A DNA stretch of 64,000 nt, from contig NZ_SJZI01000050.1 of NCBI RefSeq assembly GCF_004337505.1, forward strand, positions 230,833 through 294,832. The letters run 5' to 3'. The position numbers and the translations under genes were made by a program. Below are positions 24,503 through 33,756 of this stretch, one piece after another (within the stretch, counting starts at the first letter, position 1; every line of letters begins with the position of its first letter). Origin of the DNA: Flaviaestuariibacter flavus (GTDB lineage: Bacteria; Bacteroidota; Bacteroidia; Chitinophagales; Chitinophagaceae). The notes under the pieces were generated by a model. That model had not been told where the DNA came from. It ran no database searches and saw only the letters and a list, made by a program, of their open reading frames with translations.

Positions 24503-25699
24503 TTACTCTTCAAACAGGCAAAAAGTTCCACCCACCCATTCCTTGTCTTTGTTGTAGCGTACGCCCACCATCTTGCCTTTGCTCAGTCGCGCCAGGTTAT
24601 TGGTGGCGATGGGCCGCGGCGTGCCGGGCTCCCAGAAATAGAAGATCCGGATTTCGGCCTTCGCCGGCTCGTCGGGGGTGAGGATAGCCGGCGCATAGGG
24701 CACCTTGCGCTGCAGGATCCAGTTTTCGGGGTCGCGAATTGCAGCCACTGCTTCGGGAGTGACATCGATAATAACACCTTGTCCGGCAAACGAGAAGAGC
24801 GGTTTCACCACGTAGTTTTCCAGGTCGGCGGGCAGCGTTGCCACATCGCTCAGGAATTTTGTTTTCGGCACATAGGGATGATCGATAAAGGGAAGCGTGT
24901 ATTTGCTCAGGCGGTAAAACCAGTTGGGGTGCGGCACCCAGGTCACGTCGAGGTCTTCCTGGAACAGCTTGCCGACTTCCTGCACATCGGCCGGTTGCTG
25001 GTGCAGGTCGTCGAAAATGAGGCGGTTGTAGATCCGGTTGATGGGAATGCGCCGACCCGCTTTTTCATAATACAACTTTCGGCCCTCCCGGATCAGTTGG
25101 GTGAGGCAAACCGTTTCGATGCCGATAAAGGATTTGGTCGCTGCAAAGTCGATCCGCGTTTTTTGTTGTTCGGGGAAGATCTCGAGCAGCACTACGTTTT
25201 CGGGTGTCTCATCGCCGATGATCAGCTTTTTCAAAAAGGCGAGATAGGTCTCCTTGTTGAATCCGTTGAGGTAGGGGCTGAATCCTTCGGGCGCGCCAAA
25301 ATGACGCCGGTGCACTTCCGGGAAAAGCACCTGGTAGGCGAAGAGGCTCGGAAAGCCCTGCATCTCGATCAGTTGCGGCTCCAGCACACCGTCGGCACCC
25401 GCACAGATACCAAAGTCGAAAGCAATGAACTGCGGATGCCCGTCTTCGTTAGGCACGCGCAGCTGCGGGGGGATGGCCGCTTCGCTTTGCCTGATATACT
25501 CAGGTTGCAACACGGCATCTACAATGCTTTCACAGGCCGAAAGCATCTTGTCGCGAAAGTCCTTCGGCACAAAGATGGGCGTCTCGGCAACGCGAAAGTC
25601 AAGCTGGCCGGGATGGGTATTGGAAAGGTCTTCGACAAAAGCCCTGTATTTCTCTTCGGTAAATGCTTCGTTGTATGCCTTGCGCAATGCCGGGATCAT
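24503..25699 (-). CDS. ATP-grasp-like protein of unknown substrate
   Basis: 398 residues from ATG 25699, which starts MIPALRKAYNE. The C-terminal 130 residues look like an ATP-grasp core: YVVKPLFSFAGQGVIID (lysine and glycine loop), WILQRKVPY, EIRIFYFW, NLARLSKGKMVGVRYN. The N-terminal part contains FDFGICAG and EPQLIEMQGFPSLFAYQ, similar in style to glutathionylspermidine-synthase-like enzymes. ATP-grasp enzymes join a carboxylate to an amine or thiol through an acyl phosphate. It lies downstream of the glutamine amidotransferase gene on the same strand, separated by an inverted repeat. Product unknown. Confidence 0.7.
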   Translation of the reverse strand: MIPALRKAYNEAFTEEKYRAFVEDLSNTHPGQLDFRVAETPIFVPKDFRDKMLSACESIVDAVLQPEYIRQSEAAIPPQLRVPNEDGHPQFIAFDFGICAGADGVLEPQLIEMQGFPSLFAYQVLFPEVHRRHFGAPEGFSPYLNGFNKETYLAFLKKLIIGDETPENVVLLEIFPEQQKTRIDFAATKSFIGIETVCLTQLIREGRKLYYEKAGRRIPINRIYNRLIFDDLHQQPADVQEVGKLFQEDLDVTWVPHPNWFYRLSKYTLPFIDHPYVPKTKFLSDVATLPADLENYVVKPLFSFAGQGVIIDVTPEAVAAIRDPENWILQRKVPYAPAILTPDEPAKAEIRIFYFWEPGTPRPIATNNLARLSKGKMVGVRYNKDKEWVGGTFCLFEE

Positions 25700-25783
25700 G
25701 ATGCGTCGTTTGCCGTCAAGATAGGCAAGAATCACTTTGGCTGGTGCGAAGAGAGAAAGAACGCTGATCCCGCAGGCGGGATA

Positions 25784-25866
25784 CGCAGATTGGTTATGAT
25801 TTATTATGATTGGCTTACGCCGGTAACTATATCTGCGTAAATCATAAGGATCATAAAAAATCTGCG
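25784..25866. repeat. Inverted repeat between amidotransferase and ATP-grasp genes
   Basis: Left arm CGCAGATTGGTTATGATTTA... (25784-25811) and right arm ending AAAAAATCTGCG (25840-25866) are reverse complements except for short internal differences. Each contains two copies of TTATGAT. The spacer is about 28 bases. Confidence 0.6.
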
Positions 25867-25879
25867 GCCTTTCTCTCCA

Positions 25880-26704
25880 TCATATCGGTTGCAGGATATG
25901 CTTATGCGCCGCGATCGTAAGGAAGTTGGGGAGAATATGGTTGTAGGTCCACATGATCTTGTCGGGCGAGCTGAGGCCTTCGATCATGCTTTCCCATTTT
26001 TCCTGGCCGTGGTTGTCGATCACGTTTTGCTTCTTGTCGGGCTGTTGCAGGTACATACGCATGCCCACCGCATCGGCTTCGGGGTGAAACTGCGTGCCGA
26101 TCATCCAGGGGTTGAAACGCAGCCCCATCACTGCCTGTGCATAAGGCACGTGGGGGCGGTATTTTTCGATGCAAAGCACCTGTGCGCCCATCTGCTGCAG
26201 CTGGTCGAAGTCGGGGTCGATCACCTGCCAGTCGCGGCTGTCTACAACGTAAAAGGGATCCTTCAGGCCACGGAACACCGGCTCCTGCTGGCCTTCCAGC
26301 AGCACGTGCACCGGGAAGACGCCAAAGGCCGTTGACTTGCGTTTGGTAACGCTGCCGATACCAAAGTGGCGGCAGGCAAGCTGGAAGGAATGGCAAATGA
26401 AGAAAACATGTTTTTTCTGCTCGTTGAGCGGGTTGTTGTTCCAGTCGAGCACGCTGTTGAGCCACCCGAAATAAGCTTCTTCCCACTCGGAGCCGATGCT
26501 TTCCAGCGGGGAGCCGGGACCGCCGCTGGAGATGAAGATATCATAGCTGAGGTCGGGCACCGCGTTTCGCTGGCGCACGTCGAATTCGTCCCAGCTCAGG
26601 TCGATGCCGTGGTACTCTCCCCACTGGTTGATGATCTCGCGCAGGCAGCGCATACCCTGGTTGGGCTGGCCTTCATACAGGTCTAGAATGGCGATGCGTA
26701 ACAT
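25880..26704 (-). CDS. Class I glutamine amidotransferase-like protein
   Basis: 274 residues, cytoplasmic. The triad of class I amidotransferases is visible: Cys104 in FICHSFQLA, His207 and Glu209 in GTQFHPEADA, plus the oxyanion turn SSGGPGSPLE near residue 60. Such domains release ammonia from glutamine, or hydrolyse gamma-glutamyl bonds. It has no synthetase domain of its own, so it may feed or process the product of the neighbouring ATP-grasp protein. First gene of a two-gene unit. Confidence 0.82.
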   Translation of the reverse strand: MLRIAILDLYEGQPNQGMRCLREIINQWGEYHGIDLSWDEFDVRQRNAVPDLSYDIFISSGGPGSPLESIGSEWEEAYFGWLNSVLDWNNNPLNEQKKHVFFICHSFQLACRHFGIGSVTKRKSTAFGVFPVHVLLEGQQEPVFRGLKDPFYVVDSRDWQVIDPDFDQLQQMGAQVLCIEKYRPHVPYAQAVMGLRFNPWMIGTQFHPEADAVGMRMYLQQPDKKQNVIDNHGQEKWESMIEGLSSPDKIMWTYNHILPNFLTIAAHKHILQPI

Positions 26705-26744
26705 AATCCGTCCTCAATTGCAGGCGACAAACATAAGGGAAAAC

Positions 26745-28403
26745 TCATCTTTGGCGCGTGAAAACGGCCGAGCCGCCTACATAGGTCGCCAAAACCCGGG
26801 TCGCCAGTATCTTTTTTTCCTCTACGGTCAACAAATCGCGGTCCAAAATGACGAAGTCGGCCCACTTGCCCGGCTCCAGCGAGCCCTTCTCCCGCTCCTC
26901 GAAGTTGGCGCGTGCGGCCCAAAGGGTCATGCCCCAAAGTGCCTGCCTGCGGGTAAGGGCATTCTCCATCTGGTAGCCGCCTGCCGGGTAGCCCTTTGCA
27001 TCGCGGCGGGCAACAGCGGCATAGAAAGTTTTGAAGGGCGAGATGTCTTCCACCGGGAAGTCGGTGCCCAGCGGGATCCACCCGTTCTGCTCCAGCAGCT
27101 GGCGGTAGGCATACGCGCCTTTCACCCGTTCGGGGCCGAGCCGGTCGCCGGCCCAGTACATATCGGAGGTGGCATGCGTGGGTTGCACGGAAGGCACCAC
27201 GCTGTATTTCCCGAACAGCGCGAAATCTTCCGGCGCTACCACCTGCGCGTGCTCGATGCGCCAGCGCAGGTCGTTCTTTCCCTTTAGGTATTTACCGTAA
27301 ATATGGAGGATAGTCCGGTTGCCCGAATCGCCGATGGCATGGGTGCACATCTGCCATTTGTTCGCGTACAGCAAAGCCGCCACCGAATCGAAATGCGCGG
27401 GGTTGCTGAGGAGAAAGCCGCTCCAGCCGGGTTTGTCGCTATAGGGATGGAGCAGCGCGGCGCCGCGTGAGCCCAGCGCTCCGTCCGCATATACTTTAAA
27501 GGAGCGGACGTTGAGCGCATCCGTTTTGTAGTGCCCGCGCCGGAATGCCCATTCGAAGTTTTTCGGGGCGTCGCTCAGCATGGCATACACCCGCATCTTC
27601 AACTCGCCGTTTTTTTGCAGGGAGTCGATGAACTCAACTGCTTCGTGGTCAAGTCCGCAGTCGTCCACCGTGGTGAGCCCCATCGCAAAGCAATTCTTTT
27701 GCGCAGCCAGCAATGCCTGGCGGGCCGCGCTCCGGGTGGGCCCGGGGACGACCTCGTTCACAAGGTCAACGGCATTATCTACCAGGATGCCGGTCGGCTG
27801 TCCGTTCCGTATTTCTACCGTTCCCCCGGTGAGGCTGCGCGGCCCGTTAATGCCCGCCGCTTTGAGTGCGGCGCTGTTCACAATAGCCGCATGGCCGTCT
27901 ACCCGCGTCAGGATCACCGGGTTGTCGGGAAACAGCTCGTCGAGCCGCTTCCTGTCCGGGAACTCCTTCACCGCCCAGTCGTTCTGGTCCCAGCCGCGGC
28001 CCTGGATCCAGGCGCCCTTGGCTACCCCGTTCTTACGGGCAAAGGCCTGCACCCGCTGCAACACCTCTTCCCAGCTTTTGGTATCCACTACGTTCACCCG
28101 CTGCAGGCTGAAGCCGTAATTGACGAAGTGCGCGTGGGCATCGATAAGTCCCGGGTAAATGGCGGCGCCCCTGGCATCCAGCTTCGCCCGTGCCTTGACC
28201 CTTGCCGCCAGGTCTTTGCTGTCGCCGAGGGTCAGCACCTTGCCATCTTTAATGGCCATTGCGGAAACGACGGTGAACTTTTCATCGGCCGTATAAATAC
28301 GGGCATTGTACACCAGCAGGTCGGCATTTACGGTTTGGCCGGAAGCCGCCGCACCCAGGGCGGCAAGCAGGAGCGTCAGGAGATTGCGTTTCATGTTTTG
28401 CAT
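26745..28403 (-). CDS. Exported amidohydrolase, YtcJ-like
   Basis: About 552 residues. The start at 28403 (MQNMKRNLL) overlaps the amidase stop codon as TGATG, pointing to coupled translation; ATG 28394 is also possible. Signal peptide ending ASGQ. The metal-dependent hydrolase pattern is present: GLIDAHAHF, GRGWDQNDW, LTRVDGHAAIVNS, KVYADGALGSRGA, CTHAIGDSGN, RIEHAQVV, LGTDFPVEDISPF, and the terminal SLEPGKWADFVILDRD. YtcJ-like proteins hydrolyse amide or formamide-type bonds. Expected to act in the periplasm or at the surface, together with the amidase. Confidence 0.85.
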   Translation of the reverse strand: MQNMKRNLLTLLLAALGAAASGQTVNADLLVYNARIYTADEKFTVVSAMAIKDGKVLTLGDSKDLAARVKARAKLDARGAAIYPGLIDAHAHFVNYGFSLQRVNVVDTKSWEEVLQRVQAFARKNGVAKGAWIQGRGWDQNDWAVKEFPDRKRLDELFPDNPVILTRVDGHAAIVNSAALKAAGINGPRSLTGGTVEIRNGQPTGILVDNAVDLVNEVVPGPTRSAARQALLAAQKNCFAMGLTTVDDCGLDHEAVEFIDSLQKNGELKMRVYAMLSDAPKNFEWAFRRGHYKTDALNVRSFKVYADGALGSRGAALLHPYSDKPGWSGFLLSNPAHFDSVAALLYANKWQMCTHAIGDSGNRTILHIYGKYLKGKNDLRWRIEHAQVVAPEDFALFGKYSVVPSVQPTHATSDMYWAGDRLGPERVKGAYAYRQLLEQNGWIPLGTDFPVEDISPFKTFYAAVARRDAKGYPAGGYQMENALTRRQALWGMTLWAARANFEEREKGSLEPGKWADFVILDRDLLTVEEKKILATRVLATYVGGSAVFTRQR

Positions 28404-30046
28404 CAGTTCCGGAACAGGGCCGGGTGTTGTTTGTGGAAGGAAGTGCGGTCCTGGAAGGCTTTCGCGGCCTGCAAGATAGCGGCTTCGTCGTATAGGTTGC
28501 CCAGCAGGGTAATGCTTTGCGGGCGGCCTTCCTTGGTGAAGCCGATGGGCAGGCAGAGCGCCGGGTTGCCGGTGAGATTGGTGATCGAAAGCTGCCTTCC
28601 GGCAAATGACGGGGTGATCACCACATCCCAGTTTTTCATGAAGTTTTGCACGGCAACACACAGTTCGCTCCTTCGGCGGTTGGCATTGATGTATTCCACC
28701 GCCGGAATAAAGCGCGCCGCCCGGAACGTGTTGGGCCAGAAATCTTTGTCCTGCCGCTCCACGAGCTCGTCGCGGTTGCTGCGGGTGAGGTCGTCGAAGG
28801 CGGCGGCCGATTCTGCGGCGAGCACCAGGCCGATCATATCGTACGGGTACACGGTCGAATCGGGAAAGTTGACCGGCACCGGCTCCACGCCGAGGGCGCG
28901 GTATTCGTCGAGCACGCGCCATTCCGGGGCATCTTTCGAAAGACGCTGGAAATAGTTGGCGGCATAGGCGATGCGGAGCTTTTTCACATCGGCCTTCGGG
29001 TCAAAGTTGAAGGCATGATCCACGGCGCCGGGATCACGGCCATCGGTGCCCTTCAGGTAATAGTAAACGATGGCGTCGTCTTCCGCGCTCCGGCAGATAG
29101 GACCCGCTTTATCGAGGCTCCAGCAAAGCACCATGGCACCGCTCCGGCTTACGGTGCCGAAGGTGGGTCGCAGTCCCGTGGCGCCGCAACGCGCCGACGG
29201 TGAAATGATGGACCCGAGTGTTTCGGTGCCGATCGTGAAAGGCAAAAGGCCCGCCACTACCGAAGCGGCCGAGCCCGCCGACGAGCCGCTGGAGCCCTGT
29301 TTGAGGTCCCAGGGATTTTTTGTTTCGCCACCAAACCATTTGTTGTTATAGGCAAGCGCGCCGAGAGAAAGCTTGGCGCAGAGTACGGCGCCGGCCTTTT
29401 TCAGCTGCCGGTATACAAATGCATCTTCGTCGAGCACCTGGTCTTTATAAGGAGTGGAGCCCCAGGTGGTCTTATATCCTTTCACGGCAAACAGGTCCTT
29501 GAGCCCGTAGGGGATTCCGTGCAGCGGCCCCCGGTAGTGTCCGGCGCGGATCTCGGCATCGGCGGCGCGGGCCTCGCGCAGCGCCAGGTCCTCCGTAAGC
29601 GTGATGACGCTTTTCAGGGTGTCGCTCCACTTTTTAAGGCGTGCGATGAAATACCGCGTCAGCTCCTCGGAGCTGATCTTCATACTCTTGATCAGCGATG
29701 CCAGCTGCGGGATGGAATAGTAAGCCAGCTCGGCGCGGTTGGCGGGTAGCTGCTGTGCCGGAAACTCCCACGGCACCGGCTTTTGCACCTGCGGGATAAC
29801 GGTGCCGAAGGGAGCCGGCTGGAAGGCGAAAGGGTAGGGGATGCTGTTTGCCGGCAGCTGCTTGTGCATTGCGGAATAAGCAAGCTTGTAATCCTGCAGG
29901 CTTTCAAGCAGGGAGTCGGCTTCGGCATCGGTGAAATCCAGGTCGTACCAGGCAGCGACTTTGCGCACCTGGCTGATGGAATCGGTATGATTCTGCGCGC
30001 CCGCCAGCATCGGGCACAGCAGTGCTGCCAATAGTAATCTTCTCAT
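28403..30046 (-). CDS. Exported amidase (amidase-signature family)
   Basis: 547 residues from ATG 30046, signal peptide ending AGAQ. The Ser-Ser-Lys triad of the amidase-signature family is visible: Lys in YGLKDLFAVKGY, the glycine/serine stretch QGSSGSSAGSAASV and the nucleophile region GTETLGSIISPS. A ~120-residue N-terminal extension precedes the core. It hydrolyses an amide or ester bond; substrate unknown. First gene of a translationally coupled pair with the amidohydrolase, divergent from a peptidase-like lipoprotein gene. Confidence 0.88.
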   Translation of the reverse strand: MRRLLLAALLCPMLAGAQNHTDSISQVRKVAAWYDLDFTDAEADSLLESLQDYKLAYSAMHKQLPANSIPYPFAFQPAPFGTVIPQVQKPVPWEFPAQQLPANRAELAYYSIPQLASLIKSMKISSEELTRYFIARLKKWSDTLKSVITLTEDLALREARAADAEIRAGHYRGPLHGIPYGLKDLFAVKGYKTTWGSTPYKDQVLDEDAFVYRQLKKAGAVLCAKLSLGALAYNNKWFGGETKNPWDLKQGSSGSSAGSAASVVAGLLPFTIGTETLGSIISPSARCGATGLRPTFGTVSRSGAMVLCWSLDKAGPICRSAEDDAIVYYYLKGTDGRDPGAVDHAFNFDPKADVKKLRIAYAANYFQRLSKDAPEWRVLDEYRALGVEPVPVNFPDSTVYPYDMIGLVLAAESAAAFDDLTRSNRDELVERQDKDFWPNTFRAARFIPAVEYINANRRRSELCVAVQNFMKNWDVVITPSFAGRQLSITNLTGNPALCLPIGFTKEGRPQSITLLGNLYDEAAILQAAKAFQDRTSFHKQHPALFRN

Positions 30047-30118
30047 GTACGGGTATGGGTTGATGAACCAAATTAGGGCTTTATTGCTATCTTTCGTATA
30101 CACAAAAACCAAAGCAAG

Positions 30119-31156
30119 ATGCAACGATTGCTTCTCCTCTTTTCGCTCGTACTTTTTGTTTATTCCTGCACCCCTACGGTCGTAGCAAGCGATGGACAGA
30201 ACAGTCCTACCGTCCGCGAATATTTCAATTATGGCGACACCGGCGTTCAGACCGCCGGCATCCGGATGATCCCGATACAAACGCCCGCCGGCACCTTTAA
30301 GGTGTGGACGAAGCGCTTTGGCAACAACCCGCGCATCAAGGTGCTGCTGCTGCACGGCGGGCCTTCGGCGACGCACGAATACATGGAATGCTTCGAAAGC
30401 TTCTTCCCGAAGGAAGGCTTCGAGTTTTACGAATACGATCAGCTCGGTTCCTATTATTCCGACCAGCCCACGGACAGTTCGCTGTGGACGACTGAGCGTT
30501 TCGTGGACGAGGTGGAGCAGGTGCGCAAAGCCATCGGTGCCGACAAGAGTAATTTCTATGTCCTGGGCAACTCCTGGGGTGGCATCCTGGGAATGGAGTA
30601 CGCGCTCAAATACCAGCAAAACATGAAGGGACTGATCGTGGCCAATATGGTGGCATCAATACCCGACTATGTGAAGTATGCCAATGAGGTGCTCGCCCCG
30701 CAGATGGACCCGAAAGTGCTGGCCGAGGTCCGCGCCATTGAAGCGAAGCAGGACTTCGATAATCCACGCTACGAGCAGTTGCTGTTTCCCAACTTTTATG
30801 CACAGCATATATGCCGCCTCGATCCGATGCCGGAGCCGGTGATGCGCTCGTTCAAGCATATGAACAAGACGGTTTACACCATGATGCAGGGCCCGTCGGA
30901 ATTCGGGGCTTCGGGGCGCCTTGCCAACTGGGACCGCAAGGCGGATCTGAAAAACATTACCGTACCTACGCTTATGGTTGGCGCAAAGTACGATACCATG
31001 GATCCGGCGGTTATGGAAGCACAGAGCAAAATGGTTAAGAACGGATCCTACTTATACTGCCCCAACGGCAGCCATATGTCGATGTGGGACGACCAGAAAG
31101 TGTTTATGAACGGCGTGATCGATTGGATCCGGAAGGTAGACGAGGAAGGCAGATAG
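30119..31156 (+). CDS. Proline-iminopeptidase-like alpha/beta hydrolase lipoprotein
   Basis: 345 residues. The lipoprotein signal ends VYSC. The fold is that of S33 peptidases: LLLHGGPSATHEYM (oxyanion HGGP), YEYDQLGSYYSDQP, the nucleophile serine in VLGNSWGGILG, Asp in AKYDTMDP and His in PNGSHMSMWD. Probably removes N-terminal residues (often proline) from peptides outside the cytoplasm. A TATCTTTC element at 30088-30095 may be its promoter. Divergent from the amidase pair, so it may belong to the same degradative function. Confidence 0.85.
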   Translation: MQRLLLLFSLVLFVYSCTPTVVASDGQNSPTVREYFNYGDTGVQTAGIRMIPIQTPAGTFKVWTKRFGNNPRIKVLLLHGGPSATHEYMECFESFFPKEGFEFYEYDQLGSYYSDQPTDSSLWTTERFVDEVEQVRKAIGADKSNFYVLGNSWGGILGMEYALKYQQNMKGLIVANMVASIPDYVKYANEVLAPQMDPKVLAEVRAIEAKQDFDNPRYEQLLFPNFYAQHICRLDPMPEPVMRSFKHMNKTVYTMMQGPSEFGASGRLANWDRKADLKNITVPTLMVGAKYDTMDPAVMEAQSKMVKNGSYLYCPNGSHMSMWDDQKVFMNGVIDWIRKVDEEGR

Positions 31157-31158
31157 CG

Positions 31159-31413
31159 TCAGGCCGGGAGGCCGACGTGCTGTGCGATAGCGGCCAGGAT
31201 GCCCTGCATCAGGGCATTAGGCCGCGGCTCACCCAGGAAGGCGATGGTGCCGGCGGGTGTTGAAAGTATCTTGTAGCTTGGGAGTGCCTCCTCGATATCC
31301 TCATCCAGCATCGAGAGGCTGTACTCCGTCATCAGCGGCGTGCTCCGCTCGGCAACAAGCGCCGAGTATTCGTAGCCGTGGTAGGTGAATTGGATGGTGA
31401 AGATGCGGGCCAT
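31159..31413 (-). CDS. Small hypothetical protein
   Basis: 84 residues, no signal peptide. It begins MARIFTIQFTYHGYEYSALVAER, a beta-hairpin-like N-terminus that I have the impression recurs in small Bacteroidota proteins of unknown function. Convergent with the preceding gene, two bases apart. Its ATG directly follows the T tract of a terminator hairpin. Confidence 0.65.
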   Translation of the reverse strand: MARIFTIQFTYHGYEYSALVAERSTPLMTEYSLSMLDEDIEEALPSYKILSTPAGTIAFLGEPRPNALMQGILAAIAQHVGLPA

Positions 31414-31450
31414 AAAAAAAGGAAGGACGGGTATTTGTACCGTTCCTTCC
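31414..31450 (-). terminator. Hairpin with T tract touching the next start codon
   Basis: On the minus strand GGAAGGA ... TCCTTCC (with inner pairing) is followed by TTTTTTT and then ATG of the small gene. Probably terminates the ATP-grasp/GCS2 unit, or attenuates the small gene. Confidence 0.65.
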
Positions 31451-31522
31451 TTAAATATACAACAATAAAAATATATAAGCAGTGTAATTAGTGCAACCTA
31501 ATAACCTGCTAATGCTAATTAC

Positions 31523-32635
31523 CTAAATCCCATGCAGGAACTGGCTCCGAATGTAGTCGGCCACCTGCACCATGTTTTTTTCACGCTCGTATACTTCAAG
31601 CTGGCGGTCGGCGCCGGTGCCGCGCTCCAGTATCTGGTGCACATAGGCCAGGCGGTGCCGTGAGCCCAGTTCGTCCACCACATCGTCCACGAAGTCGAGC
31701 AGCTCGTACAGCAGCGCGCGGGTGCTGGTCTCTTCCTGCTTGCCGAAGTCGATCAGGTAACCGTCAATGCCATAGCGGGAGGCCCGCCACTTGTTTTCGT
31801 TGATCAGTGCCCGGGAGTACTGGATGAAGTTCATGTTCTGCGAGCGGAGCTTGTAGATCTTGGCACAGATGGCCTGGAACAGCGCCGCGATGCAGATCGT
31901 TTCGTCTACCGTCAGCGGCACATCGCAAATTCGGAACTCCACCGTGTTGAAGAAGGGGTGCACGCGGAGGTCCCACCAGATCTTCTTCGCATTGTCGATG
32001 CAATTGGTCTTCATCAGGATCTTGACGTAGTTGTCGTACGCCTCGATGCTTTCAAAGGCCTCCGGGATGCCGGTGCGCGGAAACTTGTCGAACACCTTTG
32101 TACGGAAAGATTTGTAGCCGGTCTTGCGGCCTTCCCAGAAAGGCGAATTGGTGCTGAGCGCATAGATATGCGGCAGGAAGTAGCGGGTGCTGTTGGCAAT
32201 GTGGTTGGCCATCTCACGGGTTTCCATGCCTACGTGCACGTGCAGCCCGAAAATGAGGTTGGAGCGGGCCGCCTCCTGCAGCTCGTTCACGATCTCGTTG
32301 TAGCGGACGTGGTCGGTGATCAGCTGGCTTTCCCAGTGGCTGAAGGGGTGGGTGCCGGCGGCGCCCATGGAGTAGCCCAGGCCCTGGGCAATGTCGTGAA
32401 TCGTGCGGCGGAGCGCCGATATGTCGTTCCAGGCTTCGTCGATGTCGGCGCAGATGTCGGTACCGACTTCCACCACGGCCTGGTGCATTTCGGCCTTCAC
32501 TTTGTCCTTGATCATCTTCTGCCCCTCGTGCACGATCTTCTGCTCGTGGCTTTTCAACTCACGCGAGGCGGGGTCGAGGACCATATATTCCTCTTCTACG
32601 CCCAGCGTAAAGGATTTAAAATTCAGGTGCGCCAT
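31523..32635 (-). CDS. YbdK-type carboxylate-amine ligase (GCS2 family)
   Basis: 370 residues from ATG 32635 (MAHLNFKSFT). The glutamate-cysteine ligase family 2 signatures are present: LGVEEEYMVLDP at the N-terminus, VEVGTDICAD, GAAGTHPFSHW, GLHVHVG, VEFRICDVPLTVDE and ENKWRASRYG. These cytoplasmic enzymes make an amide bond between a carboxylate and an amine using ATP. E. coli YbdK has weak gamma-glutamylcysteine synthetase activity. It follows the ATP-grasp gene by 50 bases on the same strand, suggesting two consecutive ligations. Confidence 0.88.
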   Translation of the reverse strand: MAHLNFKSFTLGVEEEYMVLDPASRELKSHEQKIVHEGQKMIKDKVKAEMHQAVVEVGTDICADIDEAWNDISALRRTIHDIAQGLGYSMGAAGTHPFSHWESQLITDHVRYNEIVNELQEAARSNLIFGLHVHVGMETREMANHIANSTRYFLPHIYALSTNSPFWEGRKTGYKSFRTKVFDKFPRTGIPEAFESIEAYDNYVKILMKTNCIDNAKKIWWDLRVHPFFNTVEFRICDVPLTVDETICIAALFQAICAKIYKLRSQNMNFIQYSRALINENKWRASRYGIDGYLIDFGKQEETSTRALLYELLDFVDDVVDELGSRHRLAYVHQILERGTGADRQLEVYEREKNMVQVADYIRSQFLHGI

Positions 32636-32685
32636 GGATGCGGGTTTGTTTATGGTCAGTCTTTCAGTTGTGTCGGGCAACATAG

Positions 32686-33639
32686 TTACATCAGCTTTTG
32701 TCCGGCGGCGCTACGCTTGATGAATTCGCCCCAGGTGAGGTTGTCTTGCCCGTCCTTCTGCGCCTGCGCGCGCTCGATGGCGTAGTTGGCGGCATTCTCC
32801 ACAACCCAGGCAAAGTTTTCTTCGCCCACCGAAGCCCGGTCGGCATCCGGCGCGGGATTGCAGAAATCGATGGCATAAGGAACGCCGTCACGGATGGCGA
32901 GCTCCACGGTGTTGAAATCGTAACCGAGGTAGTTATTGATGCGCAGTACGATGTCTTCCATCTGCTTCAGCCGTTCCGGCGTCGGGTTGAAATCGTGCTG
33001 GTAGCGGAGGTGGTGCGGGTTGCGCGGCTCGTAGCCCATGATCTTTACATACTTCCGGCCGATGCAATAGCAGCGGTAGTATTCGGTAAACACGATCTCT
33101 TCCTGCAGCAGCATCACGAGTTGCTCGGTTTCGGCATGTTTCTGGAAAAAGTCGTCGATGCTGTCGAGGCGGTATACGTTCTTCCAGCCGCCGCCTTCAA
33201 AAGGCTTCATATAGGCGGGGAAGCCGGTGTAGTTAAAAATTCCTTCCCAGTCCATCGGGTAGGCCAGGTTGGAAAACGATTCGTCGGATGTGTCGTTCGG
33301 CTTCTCGTAGGAGGGGAGGATCGCCGTCTTGGGCACCGGCACCCCGATCTGGGTCATGAGGCAGTTGTTGAAATACTTTTCATCGGCGCTCCACCAGAAT
33401 GGGTTGTTGATAACAGCGGTTCCGCGCAGGGCGGCGTTCTTCAGCCAGGTGCGGTAAAAGGGCACATCCTGCGAGATGCGGTCGATGATCACCGCGTAGC
33501 CGGAAGGCTCGCCCTGTATGGCCTTATCGATGCGCACGGGTTCTGCCGTAATGCCGTCGATGTTCAGGCTGTTGATCCGTTCAATGATTGCGTTGGGAAA
33601 AGAGCGTTCCTTGCCGTGGAGAATTCCGATTTTTTTCAT
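32686..33639 (-). CDS. ATP-grasp ligase, RimK/D-Ala-D-Ala-ligase-like
   Basis: 317 residues from ATG 33639 (MKKIGILHGKE). ATP-grasp features are FPAYMKPFEGGGWKNVYRLDS (lysine and glycine loop), LLQEEI, RCYCIGRKYVKIMGYEP, and the Mg-binding end NTVELAIRDGVPYAIDFCNPAPDAD. N-terminal segments resemble the pre-ATP-grasp domain, with FPNAIIERIN and VPVPKTAILPS. It likely joins an amino acid or amine to a carboxylate. Upstream of the GCS2 gene, and divergent from the esterase gene, with which it shares a 117-base control region. Confidence 0.85.
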   Translation of the reverse strand: MKKIGILHGKERSFPNAIIERINSLNIDGITAEPVRIDKAIQGEPSGYAVIIDRISQDVPFYRTWLKNAALRGTAVINNPFWWSADEKYFNNCLMTQIGVPVPKTAILPSYEKPNDTSDESFSNLAYPMDWEGIFNYTGFPAYMKPFEGGGWKNVYRLDSIDDFFQKHAETEQLVMLLQEEIVFTEYYRCYCIGRKYVKIMGYEPRNPHHLRYQHDFNPTPERLKQMEDIVLRINNYLGYDFNTVELAIRDGVPYAIDFCNPAPDADRASVGEENFAWVVENAANYAIERAQAQKDGQDNLTWGEFIKRSAAGQKLM

Positions 33640-33743
33640 GTTGTATGGTTGTGCGTTCCTTGATGCCTTAAAGTACGACGAAATATTTTCCGGCAAAATT
33701 TTTTGGAAAGTCCGCGCCGGGTGCAGCATACAGCCCGTCGTGC

Positions 33744-33751
33744 TATATTTG
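33744..33751 (+). promoter_or_regulatory. -7 element of the esterase gene (TATATTTG), near-leaderless
   Basis: Exact TAnnTTTG match ending five bases before the ATG at 33757, so the transcript has a leader of at most a few bases. Confidence 0.6.
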
Positions 33752-33756
33752 ACGCC

